Below are positions 1 through 7,107 of a stretch of DNA of 34,761 nucleotides, piece by piece. Within the stretch, counting starts at the first letter, position 1, and each line of letters begins with the position of its first letter. Origin of the DNA: Avoscillospira sp045589035 (lineage in GTDB: Bacteria; Bacillota; Clostridia; Oscillospirales; Oscillospiraceae); NCBI GenBank assembly GCA_045589035.1, contig JAZNFJ010000091.1, positions 1-34,761 of the forward strand. Reading direction: 5' to 3'. A model generated the notes under the pieces. The model had not been told where the DNA came from and did no database searches. It saw only the letters and a program-made list of their open reading frames with translations. Both the position numbers and the translations under genes were made by a program.

Positions 1-12
1 CAAAAAATCTGC

Positions 13-18
13 TATAAT
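13..18 (+). promoter_or_regulatory. -10 box upstream of the adenine methylase
   Basis: A perfect TATAAT lies 26 bases before the ATG at 44. Any -35 box would lie before the window start. If used, transcription would begin near position 25, which excludes the in-frame ATG at 17 because that codon lies inside the -10 box. Confidence 0.55.
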
Positions 19-43
19 GTCTTTAATTGTAAGGAAAGCAGGG

Positions 44-1168
44 ATGTACATGAAGCCTCTTCTGAAATGGCCCGGCGGTAAGTCCCGGGAACTGGATCAG
101 GTCTACGGACTGATTCCCGAATATGACCGGTATCTGGAGCCGTTCTTCGGCGGCGGTGCCATGTATTTCCATCTGATGCCCAAGCAGGCTGCCATCAACG
201 ATACGGCCAAGGATCTCATGGAGTTCTACCACATGATCCGCACCCAGAACCCGGAGTTCCGCAGCGCCCTCACCTGCTATGCCGCCAGCTTCAAAGGTCT
301 TTTGGAGTTTGGCCGCAGCCATGTGACCCAGCTGCTGGATCTGTTTGATGCCCTGTCTGTCGGTGAGGAAATCGAAGAATCTCTTTCCGAACTGCTGGAT
401 GGTTGGATGCCGGAGATTCTTGCCCTGTTTGACCAGCCTATTCTGCAGGACGAAGCCGCCTTCCGCAAGGAACTGGAAGACTCCCTGCTGGACAAGCTGG
501 AGCGGACGGTGAAAAACCACCGCAAGCAGCCCTTCTCCCCGGATGACCTTTCCGAAAATCTGGTAACAGGTCTTTCCAGCGGCTATTATCTCTACTTCCG
601 CCAGGTATTCAACGACTGGCAGCTGGGACGGATCTACCTCTCCGCCGGTTACAGGGCTGCCAACTTCTTCTTCATCCGGGAAACCTGCTACGGCTCCATG
701 TTCCGCTACAACAAGCACGGTGAATTCAACATTCCCTACGGCGGCATGAGTTACAATGACAAGGATTTCGCAGGCAAAGTCAGCACCCTTTTCCAGCCGG
801 AAACCGCAAAGCTGTTTGCCTCCACCCAGATCTACAGCCGGGATTTTGATGAATTTTTCCGTCAGGTCAATCCCGACGAGCGGGATTTCATGTTCCTCGA
901 TCCGCCCTACGACACGGAATTTTCCGACTATGAAGGCGAAGCCTTCACCAAGCTGGATCAGGCACGGTTGGCGGTGGCGCTCAGCAAGACCAAGGCAAAA
1001 TTCCTGCTGATCATCAAGAACACCCCCTTCATCGAAGCCCTGTATAGCCAAGGTTTCTATGTGCGGCGGTTTGACAAGCAGTATACCTATAATGTCCGCA
1101 GCCGCAATGACCGGTCTGCTGAACATCTGATTATCACCAACTATCCCTTACCGGACGAAAATCCCTGA
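44..1168 (+). CDS. DNA adenine (N6) methyltransferase, Dam/D12 class
   Basis: A 374-aa protein of the Dam-type (D12 class) adenine methyltransferases, which move a methyl group from S-adenosylmethionine to adenine N6 in a short DNA site. Visible motifs are KWPGGK at residues 8-13, the AdoMet-binding FFGGGAMYF at 33-41 and the catalytic DPPY at 286-289. Classic Dam enzymes are about 270-280 aa; the extra length lies in an acidic, leucine-rich insert near residues 75-170, before the central region. I chose ATG 44 because AAGGAAAG sits 5 bases upstream; ATG 50 is also possible. No restriction endonuclease gene is adjacent on the visible side, so it may be an orphan or have a partner before the window. 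The recognition site cannot be read from sequence alone. Confidence 0.88.
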   Translation: MYMKPLLKWPGGKSRELDQVYGLIPEYDRYLEPFFGGGAMYFHLMPKQAAINDTAKDLMEFYHMIRTQNPEFRSALTCYAASFKGLLEFGRSHVTQLLDLFDALSVGEEIEESLSELLDGWMPEILALFDQPILQDEAAFRKELEDSLLDKLERTVKNHRKQPFSPDDLSENLVTGLSSGYYLYFRQVFNDWQLGRIYLSAGYRAANFFFIRETCYGSMFRYNKHGEFNIPYGGMSYNDKDFAGKVSTLFQPETAKLFASTQIYSRDFDEFFRQVNPDERDFMFLDPPYDTEFSDYEGEAFTKLDQARLAVALSKTKAKFLLIIKNTPFIEALYSQGFYVRRFDKQYTYNVRSRNDRSAEHLIITNYPLPDENP

Positions 1169-1191
1169 TGCCAAAGCATCAGGGATTTTTT
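1160..1191. terminator. Bidirectional terminator between methylase and acetyltransferase
   Basis: A 12-bp perfect stem (1160-1171 with 1176-1187) has a CAAA loop and is followed by a T run on the plus strand. The stop codons of both converging genes (1166-1168 plus, 1179-1181 minus) are inside the stem. The minus-strand T tract is shorter (TTTTCG). Confidence 0.85.
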
Positions 1192-1673
1192 AATTCCAGT
1201 ATCATATCGTACCAAACCGCTCCGCCATGACAGGAGGCGGAAATGCCCCGGTTTTGGAAACCAAACTTGCTGTAATAAGACACTTTTTCTTCCTTACAGG
1301 TCAAAATCACCTGCTCCATACCGACTTCTTTTGACCAACAGATCAGATGGTTCAAAAGAGCAGTACCGATGCCCTGTCTTTGATACTCCGGCAGGACAGC
1401 CAGGCCGAAAATCATCTGATTTTTGCCCTTGGGCTCATGGCCTTGCGGCTCAAACAGGGCATCTTCAATCACCGGCAGACTGGATGCGCAGCCATTGACC
1501 ATACCGATGATCTTCCCATCTTGTTCCGCCACGAAAAACCGCTCCGGGAAAGCAGAAATGCGATAGGCAAAGGCCTTCTCCCCCGCCGCTTCCGCAGGCG
1601 GAAAACAGGCTGCTTCCAAGGCAGTGACGGCAGCAAGGTCTGCCGCCGTCACAGTTCTGATCTTATACATCAT
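1179..1673 (-). CDS. GNAT-family N-acetyltransferase
   Basis: A 164-aa GNAT acyltransferase that would move an acetyl group from acetyl-CoA to an amine. The fold is shown by the N-terminal IRTVTAADL strand and helix, and by motif A, LAVLPEYQRQGIGTALL, with the Q/R-x-x-G-x-G acetyl-CoA loop. The late CKEEKVSYYSKFGF segment is the usual GNAT motif B with its tyrosine. It most resembles arylalkylamine/small-molecule acetyltransferases, but the substrate cannot be told. The start is one of two tandem ATGs (1673 or 1670), overlapping the end of lysA by 8-11 bases, with GGAGGAC about 10 bases upstream inside lysA. Translation is therefore probably coupled to lysA. A longer version starting at 1715 has no good ribosome binding site. 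Confidence 0.85.
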   Translation of the reverse strand: MMYKIRTVTAADLAAVTALEAACFPPAEAAGEKAFAYRISAFPERFFVAEQDGKIIGMVNGCASSLPVIEDALFEPQGHEPKGKNQMIFGLAVLPEYQRQGIGTALLNHLICWSKEVGMEQVILTCKEEKVSYYSKFGFQNRGISASCHGGAVWYDMILELKNP

Positions 1674-2958
1674 TGCGAACAATGTCCTCCAGACTTTCCC
1701 GGCGGACTGCCACATAGACCTCGTCCGGCTTTACCATGACCATGGCAGGACGACCGATGCGGTTATAGTTGGATGCCATGGAATAGTTGTAGGCACCGGT
1801 GGTGCAGACAGCCAGAATCTCACCACGCCTGGGCTCCGGCAGGTCCACATCCGGCTGGATAATGTCACCGCTTTCACAGCAGCGGCCCACCACATCACAG
1901 CGAAGGTCGCAGGGATCTTCGGGACGGGATGCCAGCAGCACCGTATAGGCAGAGCCATAGAGGGCATACCGGGGATTATCGGTCATGCCGCCGTCGATGG
2001 ACACATAGTTCTTGTAGTCGGTGATCTTCTTGACCGTACCCACGGTGTAAAGGGTCATACCGGCATCGGCCACGATGCTTCTGCCCGGCTCCATGGAGAT
2101 TTTGGGCAGTTCCATGCCCAGTTTTTCGCAGGTCTTTTTCATATGGGCAGCCACACGGCCAATGGCCTCGGGGATATCCACAAAGCCGTCCGCTTCCGTA
2201 TAGCGGACACCGTAGCCGCCGCCCATGTCCAGCTGCTCCAGACAGATGCCAAAGGTCTGATTGCACTGCTGCATAAAGGCCAGCATGACCTCCGAAGCTC
2301 TCTCAAAAATATCCTCTCCAAAGACCTGAGAACCCACATGGCAGTGAAGGCCCACCAGATCAATATTGGGCAGCTTTGCCCCGTAGCCTACCATCTCCAG
2401 AGCCTGTCCCGTTTCGATGGCTGTGCCGAACTTGCTGTCCACCTTGCCGGTGGCAACGGCTTCGTAGGTATGGGGATCAATACCGGGAGTGATCCGGAGC
2501 ATGATCTTCTGCTTCATACCTTTTTCGCCGGCGATGCGGTCAATGGCATCCAGTTCCTCCCGGTTGTCCACCACAAAGCAGCCTACGCCATGATCCATGG
2601 CAAAGGCAATGTCCCAATCGGTCTTGTTGTTGCTGTGGAAGCAGGCATCTTCCATAGGAAAGCCCGCCTTCACGGCCGTATAGATCTCACCTGAAGAGAC
2701 CACATCAATGCCCATGCCCTCTTCCCTGGCGATCTCATAGATTCGCTTGAAGCTGTTGGCCTTGCTGGCATAAAAGGGTTTGCTGCCTGCGCCGAAATGC
2801 TTTTTGAAAGCATTCAGATACATCCGCATATTCTCCCGGATGCGCACTTCGTCCATGAGATACAACGGTGTGCCGTATTCCCGGGCCAAAGCCACCGTAT
2901 CCTGTCCGCCAAAATATAGATGTCCGTTTTTGCCAACGGTAATGTTTCTGCTGAGCAT
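1663..2958 (-). CDS. lysA: Diaminopimelate decarboxylase
   Basis: A 431-aa PLP enzyme of fold type III that decarboxylates meso-diaminopimelate to L-lysine, the last step of lysine synthesis, in the cytoplasm. The PLP lysine is K66 in FYASKANS. Other family signatures are HCHVGSQV, the glycine loop GGGYGVRY, EPGRSIVA, the catalytic cysteine region CCESGDIIQPD, and GAYNYSMASNYNR near the C terminus. Length is normal. The start at 2958 has GGGGAGG seven bases upstream; an upstream in-frame ATG at 3012 lies beyond the predicted promoter and is rejected. It is the first gene of a two-gene operon with the GNAT enzyme. The short leader leaves no room for a lysine riboswitch. Confidence 0.95.
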   Translation of the reverse strand: MLSRNITVGKNGHLYFGGQDTVALAREYGTPLYLMDEVRIRENMRMYLNAFKKHFGAGSKPFYASKANSFKRIYEIAREEGMGIDVVSSGEIYTAVKAGFPMEDACFHSNNKTDWDIAFAMDHGVGCFVVDNREELDAIDRIAGEKGMKQKIMLRITPGIDPHTYEAVATGKVDSKFGTAIETGQALEMVGYGAKLPNIDLVGLHCHVGSQVFGEDIFERASEVMLAFMQQCNQTFGICLEQLDMGGGYGVRYTEADGFVDIPEAIGRVAAHMKKTCEKLGMELPKISMEPGRSIVADAGMTLYTVGTVKKITDYKNYVSIDGGMTDNPRYALYGSAYTVLLASRPEDPCDLRCDVVGRCCESGDIIQPDVDLPEPRRGEILAVCTTGAYNYSMASNYNRIGRPAMVMVKPDEVYVAVRRESLEDIVRNDV

Positions 2959-2988
2959 AGGGCTTCCTCCCCTAAGATATTTTAATAC

Positions 2989-3017
2989 ATCATAGCACGA
3001 AAGTGTTGGCATTGCAA
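2989..3017 (-). promoter_or_regulatory. lysA promoter
   Basis: On the minus strand TTGCAA (3012-3017) and TATGAT (2989-2994) are separated by 17 bases, with a TG extension one base before the -10 box. The -35 box abuts that of the divergent threonine aldolase promoter. Confidence 0.75.
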
Positions 3018-3034
3018 GGAAAATGTGGTATAAT
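3006..3034 (+). promoter_or_regulatory. Threonine aldolase promoter
   Basis: TTGGCA (3006-3011), a 17-base spacer and TATAAT (3029-3034), with a TG extension at 3026-3027. It lies back to back with the lysA promoter, with no gap between the two -35 boxes. Confidence 0.8.
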
Positions 3035-3064
3035 CCCGTTATCCCGTTTATGGAGGAATTACTT

Positions 3065-4102
3065 ATGATTCGTTTTGAATGTGACTATACGGAAGGCTGT
3101 ATTCCGGAAATTCTGGAAGCCATTGCCCGGGAAAACCACACCCAGCTGAAGGGCTACTCGGAAGATATCATTTCCGAGCGGGTGAAGCGGCAGATCAAGA
3201 TCCTCTGCGGCCGGGAAGACGCAGCTGTCCACTTTTTGGTAGGCGGCACCCAGACCAATACCATCGTCATTACCGCTGCACTGCGTCCCCATCAGGGTGT
3301 CATCGCCGTGGATGCAGGACACATCGCCTGCCACGAAACCGGCGCCATCGAAGCCAGAGGCCATAAGGTCATTGCCCTGCCCTCGGATACCGGACGGCTG
3401 ACGGCTGAACAGATCGACAGATACTGTGCCGCCCACTATGCCGATGGCAGTTTTGAGCATATTGTCCAGCCGGGTATGGTGTATATCTCCCATCCGGCAG
3501 AAAACGGTTCCCTCTATTCCCTGCAGGAATTGGAGGAGATCCGCAATGTCTGCAGCAAGTGGAATATACCCCTGTTTCTGGACGGTGCCAGACTGGGCTA
3601 CGGTCTGGGCTCTCCTGCCACAGATGTGACTTTGCAGGACATTGCCCGGCTGACCGATGTGTTCTACATCGGCGGCACAAAGGTCGGGGCGCTGTTCGGA
3701 GAAGCCGTGGTCATCACCAATCCTGCCCTGCAGAAGGATTTCCGCTACCTCATCAAGCAGCATGGCGGCATGCTGGCAAAGGGCTGGCTGCTGGCCATTC
3801 AGTTTGAAGAACTGCTGAAGGACGACCGCTATTTCAAACTGGGCAAAAAGGCCGTGGGCCAGGCCCTGCGCATCAAGGATGCCTTTGCCCAAAAGGGCTG
3901 CGAGTTCTTCATGGACTCCTACACCAACCAGCAGTTCCCCATCCTCACCGACGAGCAGTTAAAACTTTTTGACGGCGAATTCAGCTATACCGTCTGGGCA
4001 CCCATGGAAGACGGAAGAAAGGCTGTCCGCTTTGCCACTTCCTGGGCAACCACAGATGAACAGGTCGAAAAACTTTTAGAAAGAATTGCAAAAGCCCTGT
4101 AG
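3065..4102 (+). CDS. ltaE: Low-specificity L-threonine aldolase (beta-eliminating lyase family)
   Basis: A 345-aa fold-type I PLP enzyme, expected to split L-threonine (and allo-threonine) into glycine and acetaldehyde. Features are FLVGGTQTNTIV near residues 58-69, an HETGAIEARGHKV segment, the PLP-binding aspartate/arginine region LFLDGARLGYGLG, and the PLP lysine K206 in YIGGTKVGALFG. Length matches the family. ATG 3065 has GGAGGA seven bases upstream; the longer frame from 3023 would begin before the predicted -10 box. It is a single gene divergent from lysA. Related aromatic amino-acid lyases share the fold, so stereospecificity and the exact substrate are inferred from overall similarity. 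Confidence 0.88.
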   Translation: MIRFECDYTEGCIPEILEAIARENHTQLKGYSEDIISERVKRQIKILCGREDAAVHFLVGGTQTNTIVITAALRPHQGVIAVDAGHIACHETGAIEARGHKVIALPSDTGRLTAEQIDRYCAAHYADGSFEHIVQPGMVYISHPAENGSLYSLQELEEIRNVCSKWNIPLFLDGARLGYGLGSPATDVTLQDIARLTDVFYIGGTKVGALFGEAVVITNPALQKDFRYLIKQHGGMLAKGWLLAIQFEELLKDDRYFKLGKKAVGQALRIKDAFAQKGCEFFMDSYTNQQFPILTDEQLKLFDGEFSYTVWAPMEDGRKAVRFATSWATTDEQVEKLLERIAKAL

Positions 4103-4127
4103 GATTGCACAAATTTTTGTTTTTTTG

Positions 4128-4155
4128 TTTACTTTTGTGGAATATCTTGTATGAT
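4128..4155 (+). promoter_or_regulatory. aspA promoter
   Basis: TTTACT (4128-4133) and TATGAT (4150-4155) are separated by 16 bases, preceded by a T-rich stretch at 4113-4130 that may act as an UP-like element or as the end of the previous transcript. Confidence 0.55.
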
Positions 4156-4186
4156 GGAATCATCACAAGTCAGGAGGTAATCCCCT

Positions 4187-5587
4187 ATGGCATCCACCCG
4201 TATTGAATTTGATTCCATCGGTAGTCTTGAAGTCCCTGTAGACGCCTATTATGGCGTCCAATCCCTCCGCGCTTATCAGAATTTCCCCATCACCGGCAAT
4301 CGGATGCACCCCAAGCAGATCGATATGCTGGCTGCACTGAAAAAGGCAAGTGCCTATGCCAACCATCGTGCCGGTATTCTGGATGTAAAAATCCGCGATG
4401 CCATCGCACAGGCCTGTGATGAGATCATGGCAGGTCAGTTCCACGATCAGTTTATCGTCGACCCCATTCAGGGCGGCGCCGGCACTTCCGCCAACATGAA
4501 CGCCAATGAGGTCATTGCCAACCGTGCAATCGAGATCCTCGGCGGCACTAAGGGTGACTATTCCATCGTCCATCCCAACGACCATGTGAATATGTCCCAG
4601 TCTACCAACGACATCTACCCCTCTTCCGGCAAGCTGGCTGCTCTGGCTCTGATCCCCAGCCTGCTGGCGGAGCTGCAGCGGCTGTATGATGCCCTCATGG
4701 ACAAGTCCAAGGAATTCGACAATGTCCTGAAGGTCGGCCGTACCCAGCTGCAGGATGCCGTTCCCATCCGTCTGGGTCAGGAATTCCATGCTTATGCTTC
4801 TGCTATCAAGCGGGATCTGAACCGCATCGACAAGGTTCGGGAGAACATCTCCGTTCTGAACATGGGCGCTACCGCCATCGGTACCGCCATCAATGTCCCC
4901 GCTTCCTATCTGGAGCACATTGCACAGGATGTGACCGATGCTTCCGGCATCGCAGTGACCAACAACACCGATCTGGTGGACGGCACCCAGAATCTGGACG
5001 GTCTGGTGGCTGTTTCCGGCATGCTGAAGGCCTGTGCTGTGACTCTTTCCAAGATGAGCAACGACCTGCGTCTCATGTCCTCCGGTCCTTTGACCGGTCT
5101 GGCAGAAATCAACCTGCCCCCCAAGCAGAACGGCAGCTCCATCATGCCCGGCAAGATCAACCCCGTCATTCCCGAAGTGGTTTCTCAGGTGGCATTTGCT
5201 GTCATCGGCAACGATATGACCATCACCATGTGCGCAGAAGGCGGTCAGCTGGAGCTGAACGCATTCGAGCCGGTGGCATTCTATCGCCTGTTCGAATCCA
5301 TCACCGCCATGACCGGCGCAGTCAAGACTTTGATCGATAACTGCATCCTCGGCATCACCGCCAATGTGGATCGCTGCAAGTATCTGCTGGATCACAGCGT
5401 CTGCACCGTCACCGGTCTGTGCCCCCATATCGGCTACAAGCACTCTGCCGATATTGCAAAGACCGCTCTGAAGACCGGCCGTACCATCCGGGAACTGGTG
5501 CTGGAAGAAAAGCTCTTCACGGTCGAGCAGCTGGACGAGATCCTCGATCCCTATCCCATGACTGTTCCCGGCGCTTCCATGAAGTAA
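4187..5587 (+). CDS. aspA: Aspartate ammonia-lyase (fumarase/aspartase family)
   Basis: A 466-aa cytoplasmic lyase that reversibly converts L-aspartate to fumarate and ammonia. It shows the superfamily signature GSSIMPGKINPVIPE (the flexible catalytic SS loop and substrate-binding lysine), the N-terminal QGGAGTSANMNANEV, and HPNDHVNMSQSTND. These are typical of AspA; the near relative class II fumarase has the same fold, so AspA rather than FumC is a judgement from overall pattern and the common short form in Clostridia. AGGAGGT lies eight bases before the ATG. It is a monocistronic unit with its own promoter and terminator. Fumarate formed here can serve anaerobic electron disposal. Confidence 0.9.
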   Translation: MASTRIEFDSIGSLEVPVDAYYGVQSLRAYQNFPITGNRMHPKQIDMLAALKKASAYANHRAGILDVKIRDAIAQACDEIMAGQFHDQFIVDPIQGGAGTSANMNANEVIANRAIEILGGTKGDYSIVHPNDHVNMSQSTNDIYPSSGKLAALALIPSLLAELQRLYDALMDKSKEFDNVLKVGRTQLQDAVPIRLGQEFHAYASAIKRDLNRIDKVRENISVLNMGATAIGTAINVPASYLEHIAQDVTDASGIAVTNNTDLVDGTQNLDGLVAVSGMLKACAVTLSKMSNDLRLMSSGPLTGLAEINLPPKQNGSSIMPGKINPVIPEVVSQVAFAVIGNDMTITMCAEGGQLELNAFEPVAFYRLFESITAMTGAVKTLIDNCILGITANVDRCKYLLDHSVCTVTGLCPHIGYKHSADIAKTALKTGRTIRELVLEEKLFTVEQLDEILDPYPMTVPGASMK

Positions 5588-5596
5588 AAAGTACAC

Positions 5597-5630
5597 AAAA
5601 ATGTGCATCCCATTGGGATGCACATTTTTT
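5597..5630. terminator. Bidirectional terminator between aspA and the sdpI-like gene
   Basis: An 11-bp stem (5601-5611 with 5615-5625) has an ATT loop, flanked by A4 on the left and T6 on the right, so it can end transcripts from both sides. The stop codon of the minus-strand gene touches the T tract. Confidence 0.88.
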
Positions 5631-6711
5631 ATGATCTTTTGTCCATGATCAGTTCATAGAGCATTTCCGTGTCCGCATCGTTGGCAGCGGAGAGAACCAA
5701 TGTCCGTTCGCCGGAAGTGATGACCACAGCCGATTTGCATTGGGTGTAGGAATAGCGGGTATAATTGCCGAATTCCTCGTTGTGGAACGCACCCATAGAC
5801 AGTCTGGCAGAGCCAAAACCGCTGGTACGCATACCATAATCGCAGTATTCCCGATATTCTACTGTGTCCATTTCTTCATAGGACACATAGGAATCCGCCC
5901 AGTAATCCGGCATGATCTCCAATCCACTGTCGGTGAAAGAATAATCGATCTCACCGGTAATCATCAGAAAAACCGTTCCTGCGACAATCAGAGAAACCAC
6001 CACAATGGCAATTCTGTTGATGACAGCCTCTTTTTTGCTCTTGGGTTTGAAATCGTAGACGATACCCTGTCTTTGATGGATGCGGCAGAGCTTCAAAGAA
6101 TACAGAACCGGCGCAAAGGCCAGCACCATCAGCACTGGCACCATGACGGGGACCATCCAGTTTTCCGGCAGGAATACGCAGAAGATCAAAATCAGACCAC
6201 CAATGACCCAAATTCTGCCGCAATAGCGGTGGGTCTTGTTCCAGTTTTCCTCATTGGCCAAAGTCCAGGGCAGTTTGACTCCCAGGGTGCGGTTCTGTTT
6301 GACCTTGGGCATATAGTTGCCCATGATCAAAAACAACAGACCCATAAAGGCAGGCACGAAATTCAGCAGTTCCAGACTCTCGCCCATGGCGGTAAAATAG
6401 ACTATACCGCAGGAAAACCAGGAGGTCACGGGCATGATCCAGAAGACCATCCGCAGGGCCTTTTTGCTCTGATTTTCACTGTTTTTATCAAAAGCTGTGA
6501 GCAGCAGGCACAGACAATGGACTGCCAGCAAAATCAGCGGCAGCACAAACACCGCGAAGCCCTTGCCGCTCCAGCCGTCGGCCACACCGTCAGCACCCCA
6601 ATGGGTCACCATGGTATCCGGCAGGCGATTCCAAAGCAGCACACCAACCAGCATGGGAGTCAAAGTCAAAAGCGTCGTCAAAATCCCAAGTTTCTTATGT
6701 TGTTTCAGCAT
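5629..6711 (-). CDS. SdpI/DUF1648-family membrane protein
   Basis: A 360-aa integral membrane protein. The N-terminal part has the DUF1648 look (LPDTMVTHWGADGVADGWSG) and the middle the SdpI look (GNYMPKVKQNRTLGVKLPWT followed by ENWNKTHRYCGRIW). I count about seven hydrophobic segments up to residue 250, then a soluble C-terminal domain resembling a bacterial PH-type domain. In Bacillus subtilis SdpI gives immunity to the SdpC killing toxin and sequesters SdpR. Here no sdpABC toxin genes are nearby, so the partner or signal is unknown. The start is uncertain: ATG 6711 has GAGAGG six bases upstream, while ATG 6717 lies too close to the same site. It overlaps the sdpR-like gene by 17 bases. 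Confidence 0.8.
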   Translation of the reverse strand: MLKQHKKLGILTTLLTLTPMLVGVLLWNRLPDTMVTHWGADGVADGWSGKGFAVFVLPLILLAVHCLCLLLTAFDKNSENQSKKALRMVFWIMPVTSWFSCGIVYFTAMGESLELLNFVPAFMGLLFLIMGNYMPKVKQNRTLGVKLPWTLANEENWNKTHRYCGRIWVIGGLILIFCVFLPENWMVPVMVPVLMVLAFAPVLYSLKLCRIHQRQGIVYDFKPKSKKEAVINRIAIVVVSLIVAGTVFLMITGEIDYSFTDSGLEIMPDYWADSYVSYEEMDTVEYREYCDYGMRTSGFGSARLSMGAFHNEEFGNYTRYSYTQCKSAVVITSGERTLVLSAANDADTEMLYELIMDKRS

Positions 6712-6979
6712 GGTCATCCTCTCCTTTCAGGGCTGCGACCCAAAGTAAAATCTCCTCCAGAACGGAGGCATTCAGTTCGTAGTAAATAAATTTTCCTTCC
6801 CGGGTATCCCGGATCAGATCCGCCTCTTTCAGCACAGAAAGATGCCGGGAGATGGATGCTGCCGTCACGGAAAAGTGATCCGTAATGGCACCGGCGGACA
6901 TTCTGCCTCCTTTGAGCATATTCAAAATCTCTCTGCGGATGGGATCTGCCAATGCCCGCATGGTCTGCTGCAATGCCAT
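6695..6979 (-). CDS. ArsR/SdpR-family transcriptional repressor
   Basis: A 94-aa winged helix-turn-helix protein. The DNA-reading helix is in ITDHFSVTAASISRHLSVLKEADLI, followed by the beta-wing TREGKFIYYEL. No metal-binding cysteine motif is seen, which fits the SdpR type rather than a metal sensor. Start 6979 has AAAGGAG 8-10 bases upstream; the longer frame from 7048 crosses the promoter. It is the first gene of an operon with the SdpI-like protein and probably represses its own promoter through the palindrome at 6996-7012. By analogy with SdpR/SdpI, the membrane partner may relieve repression by holding the repressor at the membrane. Confidence 0.87.
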   Translation of the reverse strand: MALQQTMRALADPIRREILNMLKGGRMSAGAITDHFSVTAASISRHLSVLKEADLIRDTREGKFIYYELNASVLEEILLWVAALKGEDDHAETT

Positions 6980-6995
6980 AGCCTCCACTCCTTTC

Positions 6996-7012
6996 ACATT
7001 TAACCTAAATGT
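6996..7012. promoter_or_regulatory. Operator of the ArsR/SdpR-like repressor
   Basis: A perfect palindrome, ACATTTA-ACC-TAAATGT, sits directly at the expected transcription start of the minus-strand operon, between its -10 box and ribosome binding site. Position and symmetry fit an autorepressor site. Confidence 0.7.
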
Positions 7013-7019
7013 TAATTGT

Positions 7020-7048
7020 ATGATACCATGCCAGTTTTGTCTTGTCAA
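7020..7048 (-). promoter_or_regulatory. Promoter of the sdpRI-like operon
   Basis: A consensus TTGACA (7043-7048), 17-base spacer and TATCAT (7020-7025) with TG extension, on the minus strand. Without repression this should be a strong promoter. Confidence 0.8.
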
Positions 7049-7055
7049 GGTTTTC

Positions 7056-7084
7056 TGGACAATTTCCGATTTTTGGGGTATGAT
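7056..7084 (+). promoter_or_regulatory. Promoter of the ktr potassium uptake genes
   Basis: TGGACA (7056-7061), 17-base spacer and TATGAT (7079-7084). It is divergent from the sdpRI-like promoter, with 7 bases between the two -35 boxes. Confidence 0.65.
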
Positions 7085-7107
7085 AGCAAAAAGGACGGTG
7101 ATCGATC

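Noticed and set aside
17..43. Longer N terminus of the adenine methylase from ATG 17
   Set aside because: ATG 17 lies inside a perfect TATAAT box and has no ribosome binding site; ATG 44 does.
2959..3005. Lysine riboswitch before lysA
   Set aside because: The predicted transcript leader is only about 25-30 bases, too short for the L-box aptamer.
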